64,000 bases of DNA, from NCBI RefSeq assembly GCF_003369915.1, contig NC_046674.1, forward strand, positions 22,757,657 through 22,821,656. The letters are read 5' to 3'. Source of the DNA: Drosophila miranda (Eukaryota > Arthropoda > Insecta > Diptera > Drosophilidae). The translations under genes and the position numbers were made by a program. The notes below the pieces were generated by a model. It did no database searches. It was not told where the DNA came from and worked only from the letters and a program-made list of their open reading frames with translations. This document shows positions 1 through 14,500 of this stretch, piece by piece; the stretch's first letter is position 1; each line of letters starts with the position of its first letter.

Positions 1-115
1 GATCACTGCACGCTATGTGAGATTAGGAGATTTCGCATGCTCGGCTTAGACTTTGACAAGACTCATGGGGAGCATTGAATACCCACATTTGTATATACAT
101 ATGTACATATATAAA
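1..115 (-). promoter_or_regulatory. Upstream region of a tandem Est-5 paralogue lying off the left edge
   Basis: The first ~60 bases match, with substitutions and small gaps, the stretch at about 2476-2530 just upstream of the Est-5 promoter. Shared words are CACTGCACGC, GATTAGGA, TTTCGC, GGCTTAG/GGCCTAG and GAATACCC, in the same order and orientation. In the esterase gene this block lies 60-120 bp upstream of the TATA-like box. By analogy, a second esterase on the minus strand would start just left of the window, as expected for the tandem Est-5 cluster. The duplication is seen directly; the neighbouring gene is inferred. Confidence 0.6.
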
Positions 116-634
116 TGGATAAAGAATTAATTGCCTATCAAAATTTGCAGCAGTCAATCAGATCGATGTAAACATTGCAAACTATTTTCTACACGTTTGC
201 ATAGGGTATTATGAGCTTATACAAATATTTGTAACGAAAAGAATCACACTTAGCGAGATAAGTATCTTGATAGAGAGGGCACCATCTTTCTCTCTCCCCC
301 GCTAGCACAGAAATGGAAATATAGAAGCTTATTGGAGTACAGGGTATTCCATTGTCGAGGCTCATTAGCGTATCGTTATCTCTTGTTTTATTTTCTTGTT
401 ACGGCACCCACTCTCGCAATCGAGCAGCTGAACTAATGTTTTTGAGCGTGTTATTAAATCATCTTCCGAAAGCTAGCCTTTCTTCTTTCGTGCCTGAAAT
501 TATACCAAAAGTATAATCCGGGTTATCTCTCATGGAGAGAGGCTCGACTTATCGGTCTAACTGGTTTCGTTTTGAAAATATAATATTTTAATTGATCATT
601 ACCCAACGGGTGCGCTACACCCTATTAGGCATGT
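116..634. other. Intergenic spacer between tandem esterases
   Basis: About 520 bases between the Est-5 poly(A) signal and the promoter-like block at the left edge. The sequence is AT-rich, with a short CTCTCT run near 288-300. No ORF with a family signature and no RNA gene was seen. Confidence 0.4.
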
Positions 635-640
635 TTTATT
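635..640 (-). terminator. Poly(A) signal of Est-5
   Basis: AATAAA on the minus strand (TTTATT on plus), 24 bases beyond the esterase stop codon, with T-rich and GT-rich sequence around it. Confidence 0.6.
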
Positions 641-663
641 TGTATTAATTGCACCAATTATAA

Positions 664-3607
<2,944 letters not shown>

Positions 3608-4690
3608 TTAGAACTCCAAGACTCCTGGCAGATATTTGTCGATCAGAGTCTGGTAATAAGGCCATAGAGCCTCGATGTCAGGCACTACCTCGCTTTTGGT
3701 GTACAGATCATAGCGACTGCAAAGGTGGATTATGGATTACGATTAAAGACAAGAGTTAAACGGAAAGAGCAGTGCTACTCACTTGAAAATCAGCACCCAT
3801 TTCTTGGTCTCCTCATCCTTGGGGGCCTCCAGGTGCTTGTAGTCACCACCATTGTGCCACGGATAGAACGAATGGAAGCGAATTATGTTGCAGGCCACGT
3901 CGGGAAGCTTGGTTCTGTTGTGCTTGAGCACACTGTACATGTACTCGTCGTGGCCCCAGGACATGAGCAAGTTGTCCACGCCACAGTTGGGCTTATAGAT
4001 GCCATACTCGGTATTGTAGGCGGGATTGGCACCGTCCGGATTTCCGACAAAGCTCTCGTCCCGATAGACGATGCTGTCGCCCCAGCGGCAGCCCACAGCG
4101 AACGTGTCACCGACAACAGCCCACTGTGGCTCTCCGTAGAAGGCCATGATCTTGCCCAGATCGTGAATGAGTGCCGTCAAGTGCAGCCAGTCGTGTTGCG
4201 GAAACTCGGCGCGTGCCCGCTCGGCCGCCTGGAAGGCATGTATGATGTTTGGAAGATCCAGGTCGGGATCGGATTCATCCACCAGATCGTTCAGTTTCTC
4301 CAGAGCTTCGCGCACCGTCATTTGAATCGTATTGAATTTCAGCCAGTGATTCCGGCGACCTGTCGAGAGGGAGCAGGAAGCGATTATTCATACTATAGAT
4401 TCGGCTGAAACACACACTGATCCGACTTACCCTTGACGAAGTCCACGGTCTGATTCAGATGCATCTGACGATAGGTTTGACGCACGCGCTCCTTCAACGG
4501 ATCTGTTTCGTCCACACTGTAGTCCCGGAACTTGGAGGGATTCTTGTCGGAGAACGTGGGCTCTGGCCGCATCAGCTCCGAAGGATCCAGCAAGTGGATC
4601 TGATTCTGTGAATTACATGCAGCTTCGTATAAGATATGGAACACGGTTTCCCTCGAATAGAAAAGGTTTTACCTCCGCCAGGATTCTCAT
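3608..4690 (-). CDS. Myo-inositol oxygenase (MIOX)
   Basis: Four exons, 4690-4673, 4605-4431, 4359-3783 and 3716-3608, splice in frame to 292 aa, close to the usual ~285. MIOX is the cytosolic di-iron enzyme that cleaves myo-inositol to D-glucuronate, the first step of inositol catabolism. Family signatures are visible: the N-terminal FRDY segment, YRQMHLNQTVDFV, the HD-domain metal ligands in LHLTALIHDLGKI, then WGHDEYMY and the IIRFHSFYPWH segment. The C-terminus LIDKYLPGVLEF is typical. The first exon codes only six residues (MRILAE). The ORF seen at 3779-4321 is only part of the third exon. A TATA box lies upstream. The melanogaster counterpart is probably CG6910; that identification is from memory. 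Confidence 0.93.
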
Positions 4691-4793
4691 ATTGAAGAAA
4701 TTCGAACGTTAGAATATTAGACCAGAAGTTAAACAGTTCTGAGCAATTGAACCGCCGAAACGCTTTTGAGTCGGTGGCCGGACAGGCCGTCCA

Positions 4794-4801
4794 TTTTTAT
4801 A
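4794..4801 (-). promoter_or_regulatory. TATA box of MIOX
   Basis: TATAAAAA on the minus strand about 105 bp upstream of the MIOX ATG, placing a start site near 4768. It is the only good TATA match close to the first exon. Confidence 0.5.
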
Positions 4802-7640
4802 GGCTGCCGTCCACTAGCAATTAAACAGAATTCACAATCAAAACGCTTCTATATAGTACTCGCTCCTCTCTTCTACTATATTCGAAAATGATTTATAGTA
4901 CTTTTGTTATTTTCAAAACACGAGAACCGTCTGCTCCCCGTCCCGTTGCCAACAGTTCAGTTCCGTTCTCCTCTCCCATTCGGCTATCAACACTCGTACC
5001 TCCGACTGAAGCTGAGCTCTCTCTTTCCTCTGCGGGGGGGGGGGGGGGGGGGATGCAGGGCTCTGCAATGATAAGCCACGAGCCTTCCTCATATTTCAGT
5101 TGGTTTCAATAATTTTTATCAGACTTCTGTGCCGCCCACGCCCGCGCCCACGCCGATTATCTGGCGCCCCACTGGGCCCACATGCAACAAATGCATAAAC
5201 TGCGTGCTGCACTTGACTGATTACGTCGCGACATGCCGGATACACAAGGACGCCTCGTACTCGCAGATATCTGGAGCAAGTGCATGGCCACTGCATTGAA
5301 TAACGTGATTGAGCGATTGTTAAGGTCGGTGCGCAAGAGATCATTCCTCGTGTAGGAATGTATTATATGAGCAGTGTACAATCGGTTGTTATTCTTTTTT
5401 ATAAAAGATTTAGTAGTGGGAGTAGTGGAAACCCTTTTTCACTTGGACTTACTGGGATTCGATGATCGTAATATTTAGTTGACTTCCGTTTGAAACTTGA
5501 TGAAAGAGAATGCTTTCTTTTATGCATTTGACAGGCCTGCTAAACACGATCCCAGTCCATGCCTACCTCTGAGAAGCGTAGGTCAAATGTCAGGCCTGAA
5601 GCCCCAAAGCAAGCTCCGATAGCTCTCGTTGCGACCTTGAGCAACCGCCAGGAAAGCGGCATAGGCATTGGCAAAAGCCAACGTCCCAGATCCAGCGTCC
5701 ATGCGGACGTCTAAAAGTAGCAACAACGCCAAGCAATCTGGGTACACAGTCATCAAGCGCAGAAATAATGTGCCATCAAGGGGGGGATTGCCTGAGAAAA
5801 GTTATCAGTCGCCTATAAACATGACGTCGATCCCATCCGATCCGATCTCCGGGCTCACACACGCCACAAGTGCGAACTAAAACTTGAGATTTCACACTGC
5901 CCACGAATGGGCGGACTGATCGTAGCCACTTTGGTTGCCTCGGATTGTGCTGGATTTGGATGTGGGTCTCGGCTGGACCTGGGCCCGAGCTTGAGGGGCT
6001 TGTTCATGTTCCAACGAGGCGTAGTATCACAGTTCGTCACCATCGCCGAAGCGTCAGGGGTCAGAATGTAACGATCGAGAGTGGTTGGTTGTCAATAAAG
6101 CTTATCAACTAATATTAGAGGTACCCACATATAGTATAGAGTGCTGGGGGAAGCTTGAAGGCAGTGGAAAAGTTTCATAATAATTGTGTTTGACGCCGAC
6201 CGTGATGCTGATGCAGTCATCAATTAGGTCCGGACGTGCAAGATCTTCGAATGCAATCACGGAATGCTCGGAATGCACGGAATGTACGGAAGGCAAGGAA
6301 AAACTAAACGGAAACTGTCCACGCTGGAAAATTGCCTTATTTATACTCGGAGCAGTGCCTTGGTTTCCAGTTGTGTCAATTGCATCTAGATATGCCTTAC
6401 TTCGTTGAAGGCCATCCGGCCAAGTTCTAGGCTAATAAAGTCCAATTTCTCTTTCCCTATCAGACCATTAATAATTAATAATGAATAATGACATTATAAT
6501 TTCAAAAATCGTCCAAATATAGCCCGGGGATCATACGTAAAGTTCGAGGGGCACAAGGACAAAGCCGCCAGACGCTAAATAGAGCCTAATGACAAACAAC
6601 GATGATCAATCCGTTTTCCAAGTACAGTAGTCACCGCCTACAGATGGCAGGGCTGGTGCCCAAGTCCCCTGTGGATCACTCCAGTGCAACATTGCGATGC
6701 CCCACCGTCCCTACTACGGGCCACGAGACATTTTCATAAATCACTTGCGTGAGCTCGACTTTCGCCAGACAAACTCTTCGAATTTTATTCAAAAGTAATA
6801 TTTTGCTGATAGATTTGTGCACATGTTTGCCATAATTCATTAGATTCCAGTGACAGCTGGGGTCACCGAGCCAAGCAATAATACCCTCGTCCTCCTCCTC
6901 CTCGTGATACTGCTGATACGGGCAGTCGAATGCGTCAAATAAGTATGTATTTATGGACATACATTGGCTTCCAGGCGAATGGCACTGGACTGACTCGAAC
7001 CGCAGGGCCAGGACCGAAACATTTGCAGTTTGTACTCATTCTGTGATATAACATTTTTAAATTTTACACTCATGATTGGATAGTATCAGTTTATTAGATT
7101 TAAAGAAGGGTAACAGATGGAAAAACAGTCCTGCGGACGGGCGTATCGCCTTAGACCTCTCCTTCTATGAGCAGGTGAAGAGTAAGGTTCAGCTCCTTAA
7201 CATCTGGTGGAAGCTTTCATTTGTCATCACTTCACCTGTGTGGTCCGCCAGAAGAAAGTGCGGAGCACTAAAAAGTAGCTGCAAATGACGCTGCAAAATG
7301 CAAGCCCAAGTCTTTAACAGCATTTCCGATCTAAACCTCTTCGGTTTTGGCCAATTTGTTCAGTATGCAAATGTTTTATTGTACAGCTAAAAAGTGTGCA
7401 GCACTTTTGAGCTCTAGCAGTGTAAAAAATGCATGTAAAAACTGTGTAAAATTGTTATAGCCTCAGCCCCAGCATAGCCTCCGATTACTTATAGATTCAA
7501 TTGTTCTTTTTGCCCCAATATTCCCGTTCGATATCAGCTCTGTTTTTCAATCCAAATCCATCAAAAGCCGTTCCCGTTCCCGTTTGGACTGTGCGTCGAT
7601 TGCCAGACACCAGTCAACAGTTTAATATATTTAAAAGTAG
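4802..7640. other. Intergenic, MIOX to mariner relic
   Basis: About 2.8 kb with only short chance ORFs. It includes a 19-G homopolymer (5034-5052), short CT runs and a CTCCTC run near 6890. A minus-strand ORF at 6676-6960 has no recognisable domain. Confidence 0.4.
5034..5052 (+). repeat. G(19) homopolymer
   Basis: Nineteen consecutive G after CTCTGC. It can form a G-quadruplex, and its length is a likely site of sequencing or assembly error. Confidence 0.9.
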
Positions 7641-7645
7641 TATAC

Positions 7646-8235
7646 GAGGGATGCTATTTATTTTTCGGGAATAGCAAATAACAACCATAACTTGTAAATG
7701 AAAACGGCTTTATTCCCCCTGATGATCAATACACTTTTGCATTCGTTCGCACCATTGTTCGTAGAAGTTTTTCCATTCCTCTTGAGACACCTCCAAAGCA
7801 TGGGTTTTGAGCTCTTCAACGGCTTCTTCGGCGCTCGTAAGTCGTTAACCTCGCAGTTTTTTTTTTTTTTGATGTGAGGAAATAAAAAGAAGTCATCGGG
7901 TGCCAAGTCATGACTGTAGGGCGGATGAGTCATTAATTCGATGTTTCGACTGCTTAAAAATTCACCTGATTGTCGATATGTGTGAGAGCTCGCATTGTCA
8001 TGATGGGGAATGATTCGTCTTGGAACATCCCCACGGTCCATTGCTGTTAAGTTTCCGGCTCATACGCATATATCCATGATTCATCACCTATCACTTCTTT
8101 GTAGCACCACGGTCGAACTTTTTAAGCATTTTCTCACTCCAATCGACTCGAGCCTTCTTTTGAGCGATTGATAAATTATGGAGTATCCAACGAGAACAAA
8201 GGTTTGTAACAAGGTTTTTACAACTAAGTGTTGAT
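7646..8235 (-). mobile_element. Degenerate mariner-family transposon fragment
   Basis: Read on the minus strand from ~8230, the sequence encodes pieces of a mariner D,D34D transposase. There is a helix-turn segment (SIAQKKARVDWSEKMLKKF), then GDESWIYAYEPE with the first catalytic Asp, HHDNASSHT with the second, and PPYSHDLAPDDFFLFP with the third. The reading frame changes between blocks and includes stops. Roughly 60 residues between the FQDE motif and HHDNASSHT are missing, so there is an internal deletion. A run of 13 T (plus strand) near 7858 falls inside the C-terminal part. The end near 7646 (GAGGGATGCTATTTATTT) looks like the 3' terminal region; the 5' end and its terminal repeat are not visible. 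It cannot encode a working transposase. Confidence 0.85.
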
Positions 8236-9096
8236 GCAAAATGGAATGTATTGAAATGGAACTAAAGTGCAAGGATGCCTCCATCTCACGATAATACGCA
8301 TTGGCATTAGTATTGCCAATTCCCGAAAGCAGCCCTCGTATGTTGACTCTAATTTAGCTCTATTTAAAGAGAAATTCGCATTAAGAAAACTATACCCTTT
8401 GAGTATGAATTTCCCATAATATGATTTAAAAGCGATATTGCACGAAAGTCGGCAATAATTAATATATTTTGTATGCATTAAAAACTTGTACTTGCATTGA
8501 TTTTTGTAAGCTTTTTGTTATACACTCATTCTGTTTTAATTCAGTAAGTGGACAAATTAAAGAGAACAATAGTATATACGATGAGTATTTAATAATAAAA
8601 AAAAAAAAAACGAAATTTAATTATGGATTTACGTTTACAAAGTTAAAAGCTAGGGTACACAAATATAAAGCGTTTAAAATCACATGTGCAATACCATATT
8701 AATAATAGCATTATGTATTGAAGGCCCGCTATGGACGGATCTAATTTACAGTCCCGTCTGCTGCGACGAGTGCTGAATAAATCATGACTGGATATCGTGC
8801 GAGCTGAAGCTTCTGTTCATTTTGGTTTAAAAGTTTGTCCGTTGGTCCGTTCGTCGGTTTGTCGCTTGTTCGTCCACTGATAAATACGATGGGTAACACG
8901 ATGGCTTGAACTGGCAGCCGGCAGGCACCGGCAGCGGCAGCGGCAGCGGCAGTGGCTCGAGAAAATTAGTGGTTGCTCTGTTTGAGCAGCAAACAGAGCA
9001 GCGAGCAGGACATGTAAATTACGGCGCTTAATTAGAACCGCGGAGCGTGCAATGGATTTAATAAAAAAAGTCTCGTTCCCCGCCGCAGCGCTCCAA
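8236..9096. other. Intergenic, mariner relic to CAH2
   Basis: Contains an A-rich run (about 8597-8610) and a (GGCAGC)n-like microsatellite at about 8929-8953. No gene was recognised. The right part should hold the CAH2 3' UTR. Confidence 0.4.
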
Positions 9097-11546
9097 TTAA
9101 AAGCCACTGAAAGCTGAGGCTATTAGCGCCGCCACAAGGCCAAAGCCGCTAAGAAGGACTTCCGGGGAATAAGACCTCCTGTTGGCCGCATTTTCCACGT
9201 TCACAAAAGGAATCGCACTCAGATTGAGTAATGGCATCGGCTCGAGCACACTTTTGTACACCTTGCGATCGTTGAGCGGCTGGATGGGTCGGAAATTGTT
9301 GTTCAAGTGCTCATCGTTGGCTGTTAGCTGGCGGAAGGCGTTGAGCTGAGAGCACATACGTAAGAAATGGATAATCGTCATTCAGGAGAGAGTTTTGTGC
9401 GATTAGGTTGACCCACCTGCTTCTCCGTTATATCGATCGGCTCCATGAAGTCAATCCAGGTGACATCCTCGCTGCACGGCGGAGTTGTCAGCGAGCCTAC
9501 GTAGGTATAGTAGTTCACGAGATCCCATGAGAGGTAGTCCCGCAGGGGCATTGGGTTTGTAAAGTTAACCGACATGCCCTTCCTGCCAATCTTGGTGAGC
9601 TGGTTTGTAAAATCCTCGTAGCTCTCAGTACCCTCTTTTCTGACCTAAATATAAAAACACTTGTAGGTCATGCATACGATTTGACCTCTTGCCAGTCTCC
9701 TTACCTGAAAGAAGAATGCCATCACGGCAAGACCGTGATCCTTGCCGAGGGCGCTTTCAAAGTTCGGGTACTCCAGATTCCGCAGCACCACATGCAGCTC
9801 CGCGGGGTAGGCGTGGTTATCTATCAGATCCTCACTGCCCACCGTGTCGTTCTCGCCCCAGTGAAAGTGGAACTGCTCGAACTGGTATCCGGTAAAGGGT
9901 GACTGCTCGGAGAGTGGCCCGCCTCGGACACGCGGCTCCATGCCCTCCTCATAGGTCATCCTCACCAGCACCGTGTGCCCGTTGTTCGATATGTGCATGA
10001 CCTTCGGCGACACCATGGTGTTGAAGAACTCCAGGGTGGGATACGTTTTATCCTCAACGTTGACCAAATCAATGTTTATGGGGCTCTGCTGTTTGCCACT
10101 GCAGCGGTTATAATCCTCGCTCCAGTGCTCGGGGCCGTGCTGCCCCCCATATCCAAAGTCCTGAGCCAGGCCAGACGACGCTGCGGGAAGAGAGGGGAAA
10201 ATAAGCAAGCCGAGACTGTTGTTAATCGATCTCCCTCAGGTGCTAATTGCTTTGGCACTCGCCGACGTATCGGTGACATCGTCTGTGCCGTTGCCGACAG
10301 TCTGGATTGAGATGCGTTATTTGATCAAGCTATCTATTAAAGCGACAACTATTTTTGATCGCGGGGAAAGCTAAAAATACCCTTATGTTGGTCCTACCAC
10401 TCAAAAGACTCAACTCAATTCGCACTTTGCGTCAAGGCACACATGCTGTACTCCGTCTGTCGTCAGAGGGCATCAGGTGCTTCCAGATCAAACATCGGTC
10501 TACACGTAATTGCACATTTAATTAGCATTAATCGAGCAGCAATTATCCATGTAAAGTTTATTGAGTTCCGCAGCCGGGAATACTTTTCGTGAAATATTCC
10601 ATCTACGAGTATAGGAATGGGTGAAAACAGTCTGCCTGTCTGTCTCACTGTTCCTCTGTTTCTCAGCTTAGAGAAGCTTTAAAAACATGATATGTCATGT
10701 ATAAAATTTGCATATTAATAGCCGAAGATAATTTTTGTACGCGTTTGCGATATTATCCACTAATTTGTGGGCAACAAAAAATCCCAACAAAATTAGCAGA
10801 ACGCTCAAACTGAATTAGCTGTCATTAGTAGTTGGTGTGTTAGACAAGTTACAAATTTACGTGAATTATGAACTAATTTTGACCAGCTGGCCTCTTTAGT
10901 ATTTTCAACCACAAATTAGCAAAACATTGCGGTGAAATTAAATTAAATAGCATAGAATAAGTGGATCACATGGAAAATTGAAAAAGTGCGCCGAGGGCAA
11001 TCGGAAATCATGCGTGATTAATGGTGAGGCATCGACTAGAACAATCAGAAGGTTAAAGATCAGTCAGGTGACAGTCAGCAAGACGGTAGACATAAATTGA
11101 ATGTCGTATCGCAGACATGTCCCAGACTTCTGACGATGTGCCAGTCATAAAGACTTCAAACTTTGAGTTCAACCGCCTTGATTTGATATATCATGGAGAT
11201 AATCGTTAGGCACAATTAATTTTTGGAATCATACGAGTAGTACAGTACGGTGTTTAGTTAAATGTTTGCCCGTAAAGCGAGTTAGTACACATATGCCGAG
11301 ACGCACCAGTTCGGAGTGCACTTATTTATTCATTCATTCATTCATTCATTCATTAGTTAGTCTTGGGATATCACTTCTCGGGGAATTGCTCAAATATTTG
11401 TATAACTAAATTGCCAAGACACCAAGTGCTCAATTGATATGTTTAATTAACGCAATTGAGTATTCTGTGTGTTATTTGCTGGTTTGCTCACCATAGGCCA
11501 AGATCAGGGCAAAGCCCACTGCAGCACTAACATTACACCTCCACAT
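9097..11546 (-). CDS. CAH2: Alpha carbonic anhydrase, GPI-anchor type (CAH2-like)
   Basis: Exons 11546-11492, 10180-9705, 9644-9417 and 9345-9097 splice in frame to 335 aa. The enzyme interconverts CO2 and bicarbonate. The first exon (MWRCNVSAAVGFALILAY) is a signal peptide. The alpha-CA fold is clear: DFGYGGQHGPEHW, QSPINI, and all three zinc ligands in FHFHWG and AELH, then LVNYYTYVGSLTTPPCSEDV. The enzyme is therefore predicted active. The last ~20 residues are hydrophobic (LLSGFGLVAALIASAFSGF) after a small-residue stretch, as expected for GPI anchoring at the cell surface. Intron 1 is 1.3 kb and the others are 59-71 bp. Drosophila has many CA paralogues; CAH2 is chosen by position next to Rh7 and Nrx-IV and by length. 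Confidence 0.9.
10181..11491. other. CAH2 intron 1
   Basis: A 1.3-kb intron, AT-rich, holding an ATTC tetranucleotide array (about 11322-11354). No nested gene was seen. Confidence 0.6.
11322..11354. repeat. (ATTC)n microsatellite
   Basis: Seven near-perfect ATTC units inside CAH2 intron 1. Confidence 0.9.
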
Positions 11547-14500
11547 GGTTTCGATTCGATTCACTTCTGAGAGACACTTGACGCCTTATCGGGTTGTCGG
11601 GCTGTTGGGCTGGCGGGGCACTGCGCTTGTCACCTTGTAAATTATTGTAACTGTTTAAGGCCTGCTGCCAATCGAGAAATCTTGCGGCTTTCCGACGGTA
11701 TTTGTGTCTATTGTCTGCTGTCTGCTGTCTGTTCGTGCTCACCCGCCAAGTGCGGTCACACAACTGCGGTTAGGGCCGGAGCGGTGCCTAAACTTATATC
11801 AGTTAGCCAGAGCTTGGCTGGTGCTGATTGCTTCTGTTGTCCTCTCTTTCTGCTCGATGTGGCCCACTGGTACTTCCAATTCCCCTTCAATTGAATCCCC
11901 AATCGGCCCGTGGTCATGAGAGTTCCACTTGGGCATCGACGCAATGTCCGCTCCGCTACCTGCCCCATCCCCTGCCCTGCCCCTGCCCCAGCCCCTGCTC
12001 TCAGCGACAGGCGAGTGTGGGGCAAGTTTCTGTGGGTAATCAAAAGGGAAGACGAAAATTCAAATGGTTTGCCACTGCTGCGCTGCCCTACGCTGCGACG
12101 GAGTCCATCTGACTGGCTGTTCTTGAAATATATTACAGGAACGGTATGATTTTCGGTGTTTGCTCTCCTTCCACACTCTACACACAGATATCCCAGCGTA
12201 TGCATCGTGTGATATCCTATGTTCTGTTTTTATATATATTCCCTACTGCAGTATTTATTTTGAGCTGGAGATCCTCTGTTCTGATTTTTAATTACAGAAA
12301 CGTTACCATTCGAAACGAATATACCTATTAACTGTTGCATTGTATTTTGCTAGTAGAACATACCCACTTTGAATGCGGGGTATGCTCGAGTAAGCCCTCA
12401 CATTGGAAGTATTCCGTTATTTCTACTCTTGCTCTTTTGCACTCACCTCTCTCGCTGCATTACAGCATTGCCATGTTTAAGCAAGTTAATAACTCTACGA
12501 TAGAGGGCATAATCGATGCAGATAGAAGACATAATGAAAATCCAAATGCTAAGGAATATCCAACACATCGTGTGGAAATATATGGTCCAGGCTAAATCGA
12601 AAACCATGTAGAGAATCCCACTGTAGTCGAGTATTACAATATTGAGCGAGTATACAACATTTATAGAAAACAAAGTGTGTGCACTATTCGATGAGGCGAA
12701 AGACGAACTTCTTTCCTTGCGAATGACTAATTGTGTGCGTGAGGGGAGGGGAAGTAAGTGTCGAACGCCAAGTTCGATGACGAAGACGAAGACGATGTTG
12801 ATAATGGTGATGACAGAGTCGGGGACAGCTGGTGGCGAAAGCCAAGACTGAAAAGTCGGATGCCAAATGCCAATAGTGCACGAGCGCGATTGTGGGAAGC
12901 GACTTTCGGGAGAGAGTGGGCTCTCGAGTGGACGGGGTTGCGAAACTAGTACATGTACCACACCACCAAGTCTCTTCTCTGATCATTGACGGGGTCGGGT
13001 CGTGAGAGCTTATCTCATGTTTATGGAGCTGTACTACACACGAGTACTACACATTTCCATATGAACAGTATATCTGGGCGATACTTAGGTTGATTGCTTT
13101 GCTGTTTATCTTGGCATCACATGTCGCAGCCACAAATCGCAATGCAATTGAAATGTAGTATGCATGCTTAATGGAATTACTATTGCATGGTAATCGGTGC
13201 AGTGCAGTGCAGTACAGTGTGGTGCGGCCTGTTTGCATTTTCCCCGGGCATTAAACATTAACAATTTAGACTGCCTTTCATTGCAGTTTGAATCGATCAA
13301 TAAACTATTTTTATTACCGATTCGACAACCGATCGCATGCCTAATGGTGTTTCCATATGGCTTCGTGTCGACTCAGACGATTGTCTATGTATAATTTGCT
13401 CTGATCTGAGGGGAATTTTTCGGTTGACCCACTCACCGGATTGACTCATCTTGATGCTCGAGTCTTGAATCTCTCGCGTTTTGGCAGTGGAAACTTTTCC
13501 ATTTTGGCACTTTCATTGTAGTAAACTCTGATGTACTGGGGCGTGAGGAGGGCGTTTATTAAAACGACCTCCAAGATATGTCAAGCGAGAGCATAATGTC
13601 TGGTTCCGCGCACAAACACGACCTACAATCTATTTACAATCTGGAAAAGTTTCCTAGAGAACACTTACGCTTGTGCCCGCATTTTAATAGTAGACTCTTT
13701 TTGTATTCTCATTTTTTGAGCAGGTCTCTAATTACTTTGTTTGGGGTTTGGGCTTGGGCTTGGACTGGGGCTTAGAGAGGGAGAGAGTAAGTGCTTTTTT
13801 CTGCCTTTGAGTTCTTCACTGGAAATAAAATATATTAACGTTCACATGTACATACATACATATATATATATATATGTATATACTGACGGTAGCCTGCGGT
13901 GAATGCGTAAATGTTTTATAATTCGGTGCCACAAAGTAGAACTTTTAATATCTAACCCCGGGAAGACGGCACACGACGAATGTCTGTTGGTAATGGGGGT
14001 AAAATGTGTGTTGAATGCGAAACTTTTTGCTTTTTGGTTTTTTGCTTTCATTTGCCCACTGATTACAAAGCCTTTGCTGTTGCTTTGCCCAGATTTAACC
14101 AAACCGAACGAGACCAAACGAAAACCACTTGCCTACGAAATACATAAATGCACAAAAATGAGTATTTCGTCGGAATTGTAAAAAAAGTCACAGCGCAAAG
14201 AGTTGCCCGGAGCATGACGAGCCACCGTGATTACGGAGAGATATAGATAAGGGTAGGGAGATGCATACTGGGGTATGTGCTGAGTAATCGACATCATAGT
14301 TCAGATAGAGATGGAGAGAGCCAGTTCTGAACAAAGCTCCCGGCAATAATCCCAGCGACTGTTCAACATCAACATCCACATCAATAATCATTCTAATAAG
14401 ACTCGTTGGCATTTAGCATGGGACAGGGAACAGCAGGGGCGGCCTTTATTCCTATTTATTTTTAATTAAAGTGCAACTGCCGACGAGCTGCGGCTGGCTT

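Noticed and set aside
6676-6960. 94-codon minus-strand ORF with an acidic stretch
   Set aside because: No domain, no convincing splice sites or promoter; AT-rich spacer composition.
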